A stretch of DNA of 64,000 nt from Clostridium sp. DSM 17811 (GCF_018861905.1 NZ_JAHLDU010000001.1:186001-250000), one strand, 5' to 3'; counted from the stretch's first letter, positions 37,020 to 47,883 are shown. Notes: generated by a model from the sequence alone, not told the origin. Made by a program: numbers and translations.

Positions 37020-39482
37020 ATGGCAAAATATAATACAGGCATCGATGAAAAATGGCAACAAAAATGGGAAGACACGGATCTATACAAATTTGATGAGAAT
37101 AATACTGAAAGAAAATTATATGTACTTGAAATGTTCTCTTATCCATCTGGAAGCCAATTACATGCTGGACATTGGTTTAACTATGGCCCCGTAGATACTT
37201 GGGCTAGAATGAAAAGAATGCAAGGATATAATGTATTTCAACCAATGGGTTTTGACGCTTTTGGTCTACCTGCCGAAAACTACGCAATAAAAACAGGTGT
37301 TCATCCAAAAGATTCTACTGAGCAAAACATTATTAATATGAAAAAACAATTAAAAGCTATGGGAGCTATGTTTAATTGGGATCATGAAGTTGTAACTTGC
37401 AGACCTGATTATTATAAATGGACTCAATGGTTATTCTTAAAATTATTTGAAAAAGGTCTTGCTTATAGAAAGAAAGCCCCAGTAAATTGGTGCCCTAGTT
37501 GTAATACAGTTCTTGCGAATGAACAAGTACTTGCAGATGGTTCTTGCGAGAGATGTGGCACTGAAGTTACTAAAAAGAATTTAACTCAGTGGTTTTTAAA
37601 AATTACTGACTACGCTGAGGAACTACTAGAAATGCTTGACACTTTAGATTGGCCAGAAAAAACTAAAGCAATGCAAAGACATTGGATAGGTAAATCTACT
37701 GGTGCTGATGTTACTTTTAAGGTATCCGATTCCGATTTAGACTTTAGTGTATTTACAACAAGGGTAGACACTCTATATGGCGTTTCGTATGTAGTTATAG
37801 CTCCTGAAAATGATCTTGTTGACATTCTTACTAAGGATGAATATAAGGATGCTGTTGAATCTTATAAATATGATGCCAGGAAACAAACCGATATAGAGAG
37901 GCAGTCTATTACAAGAGATAAAACTGGTGTATTTACAGGTTCTTATGCTATAAATCCTATAAATGGACGCAAAGTTCCTATTTGGATTGCAGACTACGTT
38001 CTAAACACTTATGGAACTGGTTGCGTAATGGCTGTTCCAGCTCATGATGATAGAGATTTTGCCTTCGCTACTAAATACAATTTACCTATTGAAAGAGTAA
38101 TCGTTGGTTTTAAAAGCAAGAAAGAAGACGATGAAAAACTTCCTTATACTGAACATGGTAAAATTATAAATAGTGAAGAATTTAATGGTTTATCTACAAA
38201 TGATGCAAAAGAAGCAATAGTTAAGAAATTGGAAACCATGAACTTAGGTTCCGGTAAAGTAAACTTTAGACTTCGTGATTGGTTAGTTTCAAGGCAACGA
38301 TACTGGGGTGCACCTATTCCAATAATTCACTGTGACAAATGTGGAACTGTTCCTGTACCTGAGGCCCAGCTACCAGTAGAGTTACCTTATGACGTAGAAT
38401 TTACACCAAACGGCGAATCACCTTTAGCTAAATGTGAGGAGTTTATTAATGTAACTTGTCCTGTTTGCGGAGGCCCGGCTCATAGAGAAGCTGATACCTT
38501 AGATACATTCGTTTGTTCTTCTTTCTACTATTTAAGATATGTAGATAATAAAAATAGTGAAAAAGCTTTCGATACGGACTTAATAAACAAAATGTTACCT
38601 GTAGACAAGTATGTAGGAGGTCCTGAACATGCATGCATGCATCTACTATATGCAAGGTTTATCACAAAAGCTCTTAGAGATATGGGATATTTAAACTTCG
38701 ATGAACCATTCTTATCTCTTACTCACCAAGGTTTAATCCTGGGAGAAGATGGATTAAAAATGAGTAAATCCAAAGGGAACACAATCTCACCAGACAAGTA
38801 CATAAAAGAGTTTGGAGCAGATGTATTTAGAATGTACTTAATGTTTGGTTTTGGCTATACTGAGGGTGGCGCTTGGAGTGATGATGGTATAAAAGCTATA
38901 TCAAGATTTGTTGATAGAATAGAAAGAGCTGTAGACACTGGAAGTGACGAAATTTTAAAAAGAACTAATAATGTAACTTCTATTGGTGTTAATGAGAAAG
39001 AATTGAACTATTGGAGAAATTTCGCAATAAAAGGTGTTAGCGAAGATACTGAGAAACTTCAATTTAATACTTCAATTGCAAGACTTATGGAACTTACAAA
39101 TGCTGTATCAAAATATGTTAATTACGAAAGTATAAACAGTAAATTATTAAAAGAAGTGCTTATAGATTACCTTAAGCTTTTAGCTCCCTTCGCTCCTCAC
39201 TTTTCAGAAGAAAAATGGGAGACATTAGGTATGGATTACTCCATATTCAACCAAAGCTGGCCTACCTTTGATGAAAGTGCTCTTATTAAAGATGAAGTAG
39301 AGATTGCCATTCAAATAAATGGTAAGATTAAATCTAGAATAACTATAGCTCAAGGTTTAGATGAAGAAAGTATAAAACAAGCCGCTTTAAATGATGAAAC
39401 ATTCATTGCCGCTCTTGAAGGTAAAACTGTGCGCAAGGTTATTGTAATCAAAGGACGACTGGTTAATATAGTAGTTTCTTAA
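37020..39482 (+). CDS. leuS: Leucyl-tRNA synthetase
   Basis: Class I synthetase of 820 residues, standard bacterial length. It has the HIGH-type motif [12 protein letters not shown], zinc-binding Cys pairs ([11 protein letters not shown]...CERCGTE), a CP1 editing domain (about 220-420, with [10 protein letters not shown] and the editing Asp in VPAHDDRDF), and the KMSKS loop in [11 protein letters not shown]-terminal tRNA-binding domain follows. ATG behind AAGGAGGAATATTA. It is controlled by the upstream Leu T-box and ends at a hairpin. Confidence 0.97.
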   Translation: MAKYNTGIDEKWQQKWEDTDLYKFDENNTERKLYVLEMFSYPSGSQLHAGHWFNYGPVDTWARMKRMQGYNVFQPMGFDAFGLPAENYAIKTGVHPKDSTEQNIINMKKQLKAMGAMFNWDHEVVTCRPDYYKWTQWLFLKLFEKGLAYRKKAPVNWCPSCNTVLANEQVLADGSCERCGTEVTKKNLTQWFLKITDYAEELLEMLDTLDWPEKTKAMQRHWIGKSTGADVTFKVSDSDLDFSVFTTRVDTLYGVSYVVIAPENDLVDILTKDEYKDAVESYKYDARKQTDIERQSITRDKTGVFTGSYAINPINGRKVPIWIADYVLNTYGTGCVMAVPAHDDRDFAFATKYNLPIERVIVGFKSKKEDDEKLPYTEHGKIINSEEFNGLSTNDAKEAIVKKLETMNLGSGKVNFRLRDWLVSRQRYWGAPIPIIHCDKCGTVPVPEAQLPVELPYDVEFTPNGESPLAKCEEFINVTCPVCGGPAHREADTLDTFVCSSFYYLRYVDNKNSEKAFDTDLINKMLPVDKYVGGPEHACMHLLYARFITKALRDMGYLNFDEPFLSLTHQGLILGEDGLKMSKSKGNTISPDKYIKEFGADVFRMYLMFGFGYTEGGAWSDDGIKAISRFVDRIERAVDTGSDEILKRTNNVTSIGVNEKELNYWRNFAIKGVSEDTEKLQFNTSIARLMELTNAVSKYVNYESINSKLLKEVLIDYLKLLAPFAPHFSEEKWETLGMDYSIFNQSWPTFDESALIKDEVEIAIQINGKIKSRITIAQGLDEESIKQAALNDETFIAALEGKTVRKVIVIKGRLVNIVVS

Positions 39483-39530
39483 AAAAAAATGAGTAGAACA
39501 TTTTATTTAAAATGTTCTACTCATTTTTGA
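39483..39530. terminator. Bidirectional terminator between leuS and the alarmone synthetase
   Basis: AAAATGAGTAGAACATTTTA and its complement form a near-perfect 18-bp stem, with A-run on one side and TTTTTGATT on the other, between convergent genes. Confidence 0.85.
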
Positions 39531-40322
39531 TTATGCCTTATACATGTCTAATGTTTTTTGAGTTGCACGAAGTAAACTACTAAGTTCAAAAACTTCCCCT
39601 TCTTCTAATAACTTGTTTATTTGTTCTCTATACCTAGTTGCATCCATTAATTTTCCAAGAGATGATAACATAAGTATATTATTCATTATATCCGATACCA
39701 AATTAGATTTTACCTCAAACAGTTTTTGTGCATCTTTAATTTCATCTTTAATTTCTAGCATTTGTTCATCTAGTTGAAAAGCAGCATCTGCAGCATTTTT
39801 AAGTTTTTTTCTTATATACTCTGGAATATCATGCTTATATTTATAATTTAGAGAATGTTCAACCGTAGCCCAAAAATTCATTGCAAGTGTTCTGATTTGA
39901 AATTCTGCGAGTATTTCAGTTTGACCACCAGCTAAGTTCACAGGATATTTTATAATCATATGATAACTTCTATATCCACTACCTTTTACATTTGCAACAT
40001 AATCTTTTTCATAAACTATCTGCATATCACGTCGCTTGCGAATTAAATTTACCACCTTATCAATATCATCAACAAATTGGCACATTATTCTTATTCCAGC
40101 TATATCCTCCATCTCAAATTCAATTCTGTCCAAAGGAATACAGAATTTATTAGCTTTCTCAAGAATACTAGATATCTCTTTGACTCTCCCTGTAACAAAT
40201 TCTATAGGTGAGTAGTCATTTTTACGTCTATATTCTCTTCTTATACTTCTGAATTTTACTTTTAACTCCTCCACACCCTGTTCATAAGGAATTAGAAATC
40301 TTTTCCACTCTCTTATTGCCAT
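39531..40322 (-). CDS. Small alarmone (p)ppGpp synthetase, RelA/SpoT-domain protein
   Basis: 263 residues containing the RelA/SpoT synthetase domain with no HD hydrolase or ACT domain, so it is a RelQ/RelP-type small synthetase. Catalytic and GTP-binding segments are visible: DIAGIRIMCQFVDDI, KGSGYRSYHMIIKYP and the EFQIRTLAMNFWATVEHSL region with the catalytic Glu. The C-terminal helical tail may oligomerise. It makes (p)ppGpp from GTP/GDP and ATP in stress. ATG start; convergent with leuS. Confidence 0.92.
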   Translation of the reverse strand: MAIREWKRFLIPYEQGVEELKVKFRSIRREYRRKNDYSPIEFVTGRVKEISSILEKANKFCIPLDRIEFEMEDIAGIRIMCQFVDDIDKVVNLIRKRRDMQIVYEKDYVANVKGSGYRSYHMIIKYPVNLAGGQTEILAEFQIRTLAMNFWATVEHSLNYKYKHDIPEYIRKKLKNAADAAFQLDEQMLEIKDEIKDAQKLFEVKSNLVSDIMNNILMLSSLGKLMDATRYREQINKLLEEGEVFELSSLLRATQKTLDMYKA

Positions 40323-40542
40323 ATCCTCAGTCCTTTACATAATATTTCATGTGCCTTCTTTTAAGGTTTATAATTAGCATATCAGATTTTTGGAGTTACG
40401 TTTTACATTAATATTATATTTATATTAATTTTCTGTTATAATTAATTTACTACTAAATTACTATAATAGCAATTTATTAAGTAAAATATAGTAAATTATA
40501 TAACTAATCATACCACATTAAATCTAACTTTGAGGTGATTAA

Positions 40543-41421
40543 ATGGATAAAAATATATTTTCCGGTCTAGAGAATATGGGATTTGATAATATTGACCATA
40601 TTAACATATATAACAAAGAAACTGAAGCCGTAAAAGAAAGCAAGGAAAAATCTTTTCTATATAATAAAGAGGTTACTTGCCCTGTTTGTAACCACGTATT
40701 CAAGGCTGCAACAGTAAAATCCTCTGCTTATAGAATGATAAAAAAAGACAGTGATTTTTTTATTAGGTACTCATTAATTAATCCTTATTTCTATGATGTA
40801 TGGCTTTGTAATTCTTGTGGATATGCAGCTATGAAAACAGATTTCTATACTATACGAAGTATAGAAATAGAGCAAGTCCAAAAATCTATATCAACCAAGT
40901 GGCACGGACGAATGTACCCAGAAGTTTACGATGTTCATGTTGCTATTGAAAGATATAAGTTATCTCTTTTAAATTATGTTATAACAAATGCGAAATCTAG
41001 TAAGAAAGCAATAAATTGCATGAAGCTTGCCTGGATGTACAGGCTAATAGATACGCAGGCCTCTAGAGAAATCGAACTAGTATTTTTAGGCCAAGCTCTA
41101 GAAGGCCTTAGTGATGCATACTACGCCGAAGCATTCCCCATATATGGCATGGATAAATACAGTGCTATGTACCTTATCGGAGAATTAAATAGACGCCTTG
41201 GACATACAGAAGATTCTTTAGTTTGGTTTAGCAATGTGATAACAACCCCTAATGTTAAACAAAATTTAAAAGAACTTGCACGAGACATGAAAGATCTAAT
41301 CAAAGAAGAAGCTGCTGCATTATTAGCCGATACTGATAATTCAAACAAATCTTCTACAGAAAACTTTGAGCCATTAGAAAACACCAAAAAATCTAGTTTT
41401 TTTTCCAAATTATTTAAGTAA
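40543..41421 (+). CDS. DUF2225 family protein
   Basis: 292 residues. An N-terminal zinc-ribbon-like part has CPVCNHVFKAAT and CNSCGYAAMKTDF (two CxxC pairs around residues 47 and 89). A helical TPR-like region follows (about 150-265), and a Ser-rich basic tail ends in SSFFSKLFK. This architecture fits the DUF2225 family of Bacillota, whose function is not known. ATG behind GAGGTGATTAA. It stands alone. Confidence 0.88.
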   Translation: MDKNIFSGLENMGFDNIDHINIYNKETEAVKESKEKSFLYNKEVTCPVCNHVFKAATVKSSAYRMIKKDSDFFIRYSLINPYFYDVWLCNSCGYAAMKTDFYTIRSIEIEQVQKSISTKWHGRMYPEVYDVHVAIERYKLSLLNYVITNAKSSKKAINCMKLAWMYRLIDTQASREIELVFLGQALEGLSDAYYAEAFPIYGMDKYSAMYLIGELNRRLGHTEDSLVWFSNVITTPNVKQNLKELARDMKDLIKEEAAALLADTDNSNKSSTENFEPLENTKKSSFFSKLFK

Positions 41422-41588
41422 TAATAATAATAAGGCATATAAAAATAAACAAGAAGTCAGTATACTCACATTTTAAAACGTGATTATTTGACCTGTTATT
41501 TATCTTTATGTGCCTTTGACTATTTAATAAGTTATCCACATAAACAAGTTTATTTTTCTTAATTATACACATTGCATTAACTTATATT

Positions 41589-42278
41589 TTATTCTAATAT
41601 TTTTAAAGGATTAAAATCTAAATAGTCACAAGACGTTACTATATAATCAACACCCTCTATATTTCCTTCATATAACCTATTTAAAGATGGCCCATGCAAG
41701 TGACCATAAATTACTTTTGAAACATTATATTCTTTTACTATACTAATAAGTTCAGTTTCCTCAAACTTATCATTAGTAGGTGGATAGTGAAGCATTACAA
41801 TAAATTTCTTATATCCACTCTTAACTGCTGCATCTAATGAAATTCTAAGTCTTATTAATTCTCTATTATATATTTTTTCATCATGAATAGAAAATTGTTT
41901 TGACCCCGGACAATTCCATCCCCGCGTTCCACATATAGCAACATCATTATAATCAAAAAAATTATTTTGAATAAAATTCATATCTTCATAGAGAGCATTA
42001 AGCTTCGTTATACCACTCCACCAATAATCATGATTCCCTTTGATAAGTATTTTTCTTCCTGGAAGCTCATGAATCCAATCTAAATCATCCATGCCCTCAG
42101 ACATATGCATGGACCACGAAATATCTCCCGCAATTAGTACCGTATCTTCTGGAGATATTTTGTTAATCCAATTTTTTTTAATTTTCACATGATGATTACT
42201 CCATTTTTCTCCAAATATATCCATAGGTTTATCCGAATTGATAGCTAAATGAAGATCTGATATTGCCCACAACGCCAT
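41589..42278 (-). CDS. Calcineurin-like metallophosphoesterase
   Basis: 229 residues. The binuclear-metal motifs appear in order: SDLHLAI (DxH), AGDISWSM (GDxxW), IKGNHDYWW (GNHD), a mid-region LHYPPTN, and GHLHGPSL (GHxH). No signal peptide, so it is cytoplasmic. The substrate, whether phosphodiester or phosphomonoester, cannot be told. It is the last of three adjacent minus-strand genes with the FlhB-like and FliK-like genes. Confidence 0.9.
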   Translation of the reverse strand: MALWAISDLHLAINSDKPMDIFGEKWSNHHVKIKKNWINKISPEDTVLIAGDISWSMHMSEGMDDLDWIHELPGRKILIKGNHDYWWSGITKLNALYEDMNFIQNNFFDYNDVAICGTRGWNCPGSKQFSIHDEKIYNRELIRLRISLDAAVKSGYKKFIVMLHYPPTNDKFEETELISIVKEYNVSKVIYGHLHGPSLNRLYEGNIEGVDYIVTSCDYLDFNPLKILE

Positions 42279-42320
42279 AATATACCTCCTAATTAACTAC
42301 ACTATATTCTTTTTTAAGCT

Positions 42321-42587
42321 CTAATTTTTTTTCATTAATGCATCTATATCCATAACATAAGCAATGACCTTCGCTATTGCATCATATAATTCTACGGGTA
42401 TTTCCGATCCTATATCAACATTTGAGAGCAGATTCGCTAATTCTTCATTTTGTACTATGGCAACCTTACTCTCCTCTGCAGTTCTAAGAATTTCATCTGC
42501 AATGTATCCTATTCCAGCTGCCGTCACTATAGGAGCATCATATCCATTTTCATATTTTATTGCAGTAGCTTTTTTTATCTTTTTCAT
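42321..42587 (-). CDS. FlhB-like cytoplasmic-domain protein
   Basis: About 88 residues resembling only the C-terminal cytoplasmic domain of FlhB (export-gate switch protein): KKATAIKYENGYDAPIVTAAGIGYIADEILRTAEESKVAIVQNEELANLL. The membrane part and the NPTH autocleavage site are absent, as in Bacillus YlqH. ATG with GAGGTG is chosen; a longer frame upstream is unlikely. It follows the FliK-like gene, so the pair mirrors the Bacillus ylqG-ylqH order. No other flagellar genes are in the window. Confidence 0.88.
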   Translation of the reverse strand: MKKIKKATAIKYENGYDAPIVTAAGIGYIADEILRTAEESKVAIVQNEELANLLSNVDIGSEIPVELYDAIAKVIAYVMDIDALMKKN

Positions 42588-42632
42588 TTTAACACACCTC
42601 ATATGCTAATCGTCTTAAACACCTTAATTACA

Positions 42633-44951
42633 TTATACCTTTATATTGATTGCATTAAAACTTCTATCATTAAAAAATTCCCCACACTCGGCTAACGTAA
42701 ACTCGTTAACCTTCTTGTTTACATTAATGCTAACTCTATAACTTAAACTTGATAAATCCTTAACTAACTTTTCCTTGCTAATATCCAAAACTTCGACAAA
42801 AATTTTATTGCAATTAATATCAATATTCATACTACTATTACTAATTTTAATATATGCATCAACTGTTCCCATATTTATTGTTTTTATACTAGTAGCAATC
42901 TTTACATTTGTACTATCAATCTTTTTGCCCTTATTTCTATCATCTTTAATGATTAATTTAAGTTGATACTCATCATTTTTAACATTTATAGGCAAATCCA
43001 AATAATAATACTGCTGAGAAATAGAATTAAATATTTTTATATCATTAAGTTTTTGATTAAACATATCCATAACCTTCTCATAAGTCTCTGGTTTAAGGTT
43101 AAGCTTATTTTGAATAATATCCTTAACTATATCTTTAATCTCACCTGTCTTTAATTTGATTTGATCCTTAATAAGGATATCCGTAGTTGTTTTTGCTATC
43201 TCCTTTTCTACATTATCTATAACTTTTTTATCTATCTCTGAAAAATTCAATTCTTTTTTTATCATATTTATAATTTCGTTAAGTGAATTGTTTTTACCAT
43301 AGCCATTAACCTTGGTATTTGTAGAACTTTTATTATCTATTTTACCATCACTAACAGTAGTTTTATCCAACTTATTCAAAGGAATCTCTCCATTTTGCTT
43401 TATATTGTCTAAATTTTTACTGCTAGGCTCAATTTCTTTTGTATTTAATTTTTCCTCTAGATTGTCTATAATTTTAGTACTACTATCTGAACTTATTTCT
43501 ATATTTTCCATTTTTAAAATTTTGTCCACTAAAGTTTTAAGTTCTCCTTTATTAAAACTTCCAATTTGTAATTTCAAATTTTTGCTTGGTTCCAAATTTT
43601 TATCTTGTTGTAAATTTTCAACTTGTTCCAATTTTTCATTCGATCCTAAAGTTTCACCCGATCCTAAAGTTTCACCCGTTCCTAAACTTTTAATAGTAGA
43701 ACTTGATACTATATGATTTAGGCCTAAATTTTTAAGTTCTTTATTTATTAGACTAACTACCTCTTTAAAATTATTATCAGACTTGTTATCTAAAAATGTT
43801 TCACTTGTGTTTAATTTTTTCTCTAAATTGCTTATAAGTTTAGTACTACTATCTGGGCTTATTTTTATATTTTCTATTTTTAAAATTTTGTCCACCAAAG
43901 TTTTAATTTCACTTTTATTAAAACTTTCATTTTGTAATTTAAGATTCTTACTTGGTTCCAAGTTTTTATCTTGCTGTAAATTTTCACCTTGTCCCAACTT
44001 TTCACCTGATACTAAACTTTCAATAACAGAACTTGAAACTGTATGATTTATACCTAAATTTTTAAGTTCTTTATTTATTAGACTAACTATTTCTTTAAAA
44101 TTACTATTATTAAGCTTACTATCTATAAATGATTCTTCTGTACTAGTTCTTTCATTGTTTTTAGCCATTGTAATACCATTCTGATTTTGGCTTACTGCGG
44201 AAGGCTTAATCAAACCTTGCATATCTTTATTTTCTCCACTGCTAAATAGATAGTTGTTAATTTCTTTTAAATTGTTATATATAGCTGAATCGCCCTTGAA
44301 TAACTTTATAAAGCTTTCAAGATTTTCTTTAGTAAAACCAATATTATTTTCTTTAAATAATAATATCTCATCAACATTTAGGTTCTTTAAAACTACAAAA
44401 AAATCTTTTAAAACTTTTGTTATTTCATTTGCTTTAGCACTATTTGGATCAATGTTTCTACTTTCAATATATTTAGTTATAAAAGCATCCTCTTTTTCCC
44501 CATTTAAAGATATTTTCCCTTTGAAATCAACTAAGTTTTTTATATCAGTTATATTATCCTTAGTTAGAGGCATATCATGTTTTATCATTTTTTCAAAAAG
44601 TAAAGCATCTGTTTTATCAGTACTTAATGATTTTCCACTATGATTGTCTTTTAAAATGTCATTTTCTACGTTTTTACTATCCTCATATACTAGCTTTATT
44701 TTAAGCTTTCCCTCTTCGAATCCTTCTACTTCAAAATTCAACACACTACCGCTAGTCCCTTGTTCTAGTGGCTTATCTAGCTTAGCTGAAAATTGCCATC
44801 CATCTAATAATTTTAAATTAACTTCTCCCTTTTGCTGGTCTACACTTACTATTCTTGCATTAAATTTTTCTCCAGCTTCGAATGATATTTTACTAAAAGC
44901 TTTTTTAGCTAAAGGATTTTGCAAAATTGGATTATTGCTAATTATCGCCAT
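42633..44951 (-). CDS. FliK-like protein with an internal tandem duplication
   Basis: 772 residues. The N-terminus is strand-rich (about 25-95), the middle is Lys/Asn/Ser-rich and helical, and the C-terminal ~120 residues (IKTINMGTVDAYIKISN...LVKDLSSLSYRVSINV) recall the FliK hook-length-control domain. Residues about 285-400 and 400-520 are near-copies: FKEIVSLINKELKNLGINH / FKEVVSLINKELKNLGLNH, LQQDKNLEPSKNLKLQ in both, and TLVDKILKIENI / TLVDKILKMENI. The second copy has extra GETLGS units. A third, weaker copy follows near 570. The partner is the FlhB-like gene; the Bacillus relative is YlqG. Confidence 0.8.
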   Translation of the reverse strand: MAIISNNPILQNPLAKKAFSKISFEAGEKFNARIVSVDQQKGEVNLKLLDGWQFSAKLDKPLEQGTSGSVLNFEVEGFEEGKLKIKLVYEDSKNVENDILKDNHSGKSLSTDKTDALLFEKMIKHDMPLTKDNITDIKNLVDFKGKISLNGEKEDAFITKYIESRNIDPNSAKANEITKVLKDFFVVLKNLNVDEILLFKENNIGFTKENLESFIKLFKGDSAIYNNLKEINNYLFSSGENKDMQGLIKPSAVSQNQNGITMAKNNERTSTEESFIDSKLNNSNFKEIVSLINKELKNLGINHTVSSSVIESLVSGEKLGQGENLQQDKNLEPSKNLKLQNESFNKSEIKTLVDKILKIENIKISPDSSTKLISNLEKKLNTSETFLDNKSDNNFKEVVSLINKELKNLGLNHIVSSSTIKSLGTGETLGSGETLGSNEKLEQVENLQQDKNLEPSKNLKLQIGSFNKGELKTLVDKILKMENIEISSDSSTKIIDNLEEKLNTKEIEPSSKNLDNIKQNGEIPLNKLDKTTVSDGKIDNKSSTNTKVNGYGKNNSLNEIINMIKKELNFSEIDKKVIDNVEKEIAKTTTDILIKDQIKLKTGEIKDIVKDIIQNKLNLKPETYEKVMDMFNQKLNDIKIFNSISQQYYYLDLPINVKNDEYQLKLIIKDDRNKGKKIDSTNVKIATSIKTINMGTVDAYIKISNSSMNIDINCNKIFVEVLDISKEKLVKDLSSLSYRVSINVNKKVNEFTLAECGEFFNDRSFNAINIKV
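43450..44110 (-). repeat. Tandem duplication inside the FliK-like gene
   Basis: Two units of about 330 bp, roughly 43785-44110 and 43450-43780, encode near-identical helical segments. An 18-nt repeat GATCCTAAAGTTTCACCC occurs in tandem near 43642-43685 in the more promoter-distal unit and explains its extra length. High identity suggests a recent duplication. Confidence 0.8.
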
Positions 44952-45079
44952 AAGCCACCTCCCATTTGTTTAAGTTACTAATATTTAAAAAGTCATCAAT
45001 ATTTTATTATCGTATATAAACCATTTTTTTGAAGGGGATATTAATAATTTTCTATAAATATTAACTTTCCCTTCAAAAT

Positions 45080-45122
45080 CAAAAGACAAAGCTAAAATAT
45101 AAATTTTAACTTTGTCTTTTAG
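45080..45122 (-). terminator. Terminator after tyrS
   Basis: On the minus strand AAAAGACAAAG and CTTTGTCTTTT flank an AT-rich loop and are followed by GATTTTG. It separates tyrS from the FliK-like gene. Confidence 0.75.
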
Positions 45123-45128
45123 AGTGTT

Positions 45129-46349
45129 TTATTCAATGATCAATGAGTAATATTTTTTCTTTCCTTTTTTAATAAGTACTTTACCATCTTTGAAATCAGT
45201 ATCTACTAGAGTTGCATTTTTATCTTCAATCCTTTTATCATTGATAGTTAATCCACCTTGTTCTATTAGCCTTCTAGCTTCTGCTTTTGAAGGTAATACT
45301 TTAGTGTAGACTAATATGTCCATTAATCCTGTGCCTAACATGCTTTGTGTGATAGATACTGTCGGCACGCTACTCATATCAACTCCAGCACCAAACAATG
45401 CTTGTGCTGCGCTTTGAGCCTTCATAGCTTCTTCTTCTCCATGAATAAGTTTTGTAACCTCAAAAGCTAAAACTTTTTTAGCCTCATTAATTTCTTCACC
45501 CTTTAAAGCACAAAGCCTTCTAATTTCGTCCATTGGTACAAAAGTAAGTAAGGCTAAACATTTTTCCACAACAGAGTCTTCTATATTCCTCCAGTATTGG
45601 TAAAAATCATAAGGAGATGTTTTGTTTGCATCAAGCCATAAAGCCCCATTTTCTGTTTTTCCCATTTTCTTACCTTCACTATTTGTTAATAATGCACAAG
45701 TCATTCCATAAGAAGCTTTACTTTCTTTTCTTCTTATCAGTTCCATACCAGCAATAATATTGGACCATTGATCGTCTCCACCTAATTGCATAGTGCATCC
45801 GTATTTCTGATTTAACATTAAAAAATCATATCCTTGCATAAGCATATAGTTAAATTCAAGGAAAGACAAACCCTTTTCTAATCTCTGTTTATAACACTCA
45901 GCAGCTAACATCTTATTTACTGTAAAATGTACTCCTATATCCCTTATAAATTCTACATAATTTAAGTTTAATAACCAGTTTGCATTGTTTTCAAGTATTG
46001 CTTTGTCATCCTTAAAATCTATAAGTCTTGAAAGCTGAGTTTTTATACAACTTATATTATGATCAATTTCTTCCTTTGATAACATTTTCCTCATATCTGT
46101 TTTACCAGATGGATCACCTATCATCGCAGTTCCTCCACCAACTAATGCTATAGGTCTATGCCCTGCCCTTTGCATATGTGCCATAAACATCATAGCAATA
46201 AAATGACCAACATGTAGACTATCTGCTGTTGGATCAAAACCTATATAAAAAGTTACCTTTTCTTTCCCTAATATTTTCTTGATTTCATCCTCGTGAGTAA
46301 GTTGCTTTAAATATCCTCGTTCTAAAAGTGTATCATATACATTTTCCAT
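45129..46349 (-). CDS. tyrS: Tyrosyl-tRNA synthetase
   Basis: Class I synthetase of 406 residues. It has [14 protein letters not shown] (HIGH motif), the tyrosine-binding QGYDFLML and [11 protein letters not shown] segments, the KMSKS-like [11 protein letters not shown], and a C-terminal S4 RNA-binding domain (about 340-400, [19 protein letters not shown]). The ATG follows GGGAGGAACAAATC. A Tyr T-box leader controls it. The presence of a Tyr rather than Phe KMSKS variant is normal for bacterial TyrRS. Confidence 0.96.
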   Translation of the reverse strand: MENVYDTLLERGYLKQLTHEDEIKKILGKEKVTFYIGFDPTADSLHVGHFIAMMFMAHMQRAGHRPIALVGGGTAMIGDPSGKTDMRKMLSKEEIDHNISCIKTQLSRLIDFKDDKAILENNANWLLNLNYVEFIRDIGVHFTVNKMLAAECYKQRLEKGLSFLEFNYMLMQGYDFLMLNQKYGCTMQLGGDDQWSNIIAGMELIRRKESKASYGMTCALLTNSEGKKMGKTENGALWLDANKTSPYDFYQYWRNIEDSVVEKCLALLTFVPMDEIRRLCALKGEEINEAKKVLAFEVTKLIHGEEEAMKAQSAAQALFGAGVDMSSVPTVSITQSMLGTGLMDILVYTKVLPSKAEARRLIEQGGLTINDKRIEDKNATLVDTDFKDGKVLIKKGKKKYYSLIIE

Positions 46350-46387
46350 GATTTGTTCCTCCCTATTTTAATTCTACTTATTTTTGG

Positions 46388-46640
46388 GGATAAAAAAAAC
46401 GCCCCTATGAAAGGGACGAAATAATTTCCGTGGTACCACCCAAATTGATTTAACAATCCGCTTTTTCCTTATAACGTAAGGTCAACCCGTCTCAGCTTAA
46501 TTTAAAAATAACTTTATTTCAGCTTAAAGCTCCAGAATGTAATTCACCATATTCCTTAACTAGTTCACACCTACCACTAGCTCTCTTAATAATTCCTATA
46601 GTTACTTTTTTCTTTCATAACTTTATATATATTTTTTTAA
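46388..46640 (-). promoter_or_regulatory. T-box leader of tyrS (Tyr specifier TAC)
   Basis: On the minus strand stem I begins with AGAGAGCTAG, and the specifier loop reads GAAT-TAC-ATT (TAC complement at 46539-46541), a Tyr codon. The T-box core GGGTGGTACCACGG lies at about 46428-46441. A terminator CGTCCCTTTCATAGGGGCG follows and runs into TTTTTTTT at 46391-46398. Confidence 0.93.
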
Positions 46641-46689
46641 CTTATATCTATTTAACCATTTATTACGTTTATTTTCAACTATTTTCCCC

Positions 46690-46719
46690 CTATATATTAA
46701 ATATATATTTAATATATAG
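46690..46719. repeat. 30-bp AT-only perfect palindrome
   Basis: CTATATATTAAAT and its exact complement form a 30-bp palindrome just after the AlbA_2 gene stop. It probably folds as a cruciform or terminator-like hairpin. The T-run needed for a terminator is not obvious. Confidence 0.45.
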
Positions 46720-46737
46720 ACATTATTAAAGCTAACC

Positions 46738-47883
46738 TCAAATAAAATGCTTAACTCCTGGAAAAATAGACTTAAAGGTATTATCATCTTTTGAATCCGC
46801 AAATATTACTTTACCATACTTAATAAAATCCTTTTTCATTCGTGCAAATCCTTTCCCCGATTTTATAAATCTTTTTTTGTCATCTAAAGCTATTAGCTTA
46901 TCATATATCCACATGTTTCTTTTTAAATAATTATGAGTATTAACTTCAGTTGAAAATAATAGATTACCAGGGCTAATTACACTTACACTGTTGTAATTTA
47001 CTACTAATTCAATTTCCTTGTAAAACATAGTATAATCCCTATAAAGTATTGCATTCTTTACGGCTTCATGAACTGCACTTATAGGATAATTTGATGGGAA
47101 TATCTTTTTTAAAATTTCTTCTACTCTATCTAACATATCTAATAAATTTCCTTGCACAAGTATGACCTCATCGAATTTATTATTTACCTTATTTATTATC
47201 TTTATCATATTATGAGGTAAATAAATGCTATTTATTGAGGAAAATACCAATAATCCACCCAGGGTAACTACCCTTTTATTATAATCTCTTTCTATAAAAG
47301 TTATCCCTGTATTATCCATAAATTCTAACCTATTATCGTTATTTACTGAGATGCCTTTATTTTCAAAATACTTATTGATGATATTGAAATTCAAACTATT
47401 AATATCACTATTCATAATAGGCATAGTCTCAATATTAAGATTAAAATTTTCTTGTAAACAAGAAATTAGTTCTTCTTTCCTCATTGTATCTGTTGTGGAC
47501 CCTCGTCTTATGTAAAATGCCCCATTTTCCCTTAATTGATAAGGTTTCTGGCCACCATCATATATAGTTATAATTGCCAGGTTTTTGCTTTGATATACTA
47601 TAAAATCTATGGATACTGGAATAGGTGGTTCACATCTTGAACTAATTATTTGTTGAATTTGTTCTTCTTTAAATTCATTGGCATCAATACCTATAATTCT
47701 TTTTGTTTTATCCTCTACCCCAATTATGATATATCCACGTCCTCCACGGGAATTTGCTATAGCAGATACATCTTTAGCTAATTCTTTTTTACCACTTTCT
47801 ATTAATATATCTATTTTTTGCTTATAATCTAGTTTTGTGCCCTCATCCCTCTTGAGCAAGATGCTAATTTTTTTTAAATTCAT
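46738..47883 (-). CDS. AlbA_2 (Schlafen-like) domain protein
   Basis: 381 residues. The N-terminal AlbA_2 domain (about 5-120) is recognisable from EGTKLDYKQKID...AKDVSAIANSRGGRGYIIIGVEDKTKRIIGID. A C-terminal ATP-binding-like helical region includes AVHEAVKNAILYRDYT, typical of the ATPase-like HATPase_c_4 domain in this family. Some relatives regulate DNA or RNA metabolism; function here is unknown. The ATG (MNLKKI) is chosen over a GTG that lies in the GGGGTG ribosome binding site. It stands alone between the tyrS leader and gerKC. Confidence 0.82.
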   Translation of the reverse strand: MNLKKISILLKRDEGTKLDYKQKIDILIESGKKELAKDVSAIANSRGGRGYIIIGVEDKTKRIIGIDANEFKEEQIQQIISSRCEPPIPVSIDFIVYQSKNLAIITIYDGGQKPYQLRENGAFYIRRGSTTDTMRKEELISCLQENFNLNIETMPIMNSDINSLNFNIINKYFENKGISVNNDNRLEFMDNTGITFIERDYNKRVVTLGGLLVFSSINSIYLPHNMIKIINKVNNKFDEVILVQGNLLDMLDRVEEILKKIFPSNYPISAVHEAVKNAILYRDYTMFYKEIELVVNYNSVSVISPGNLLFSTEVNTHNYLKRNMWIYDKLIALDDKKRFIKSGKGFARMKKDFIKYGKVIFADSKDDNTFKSIFPGVKHFI

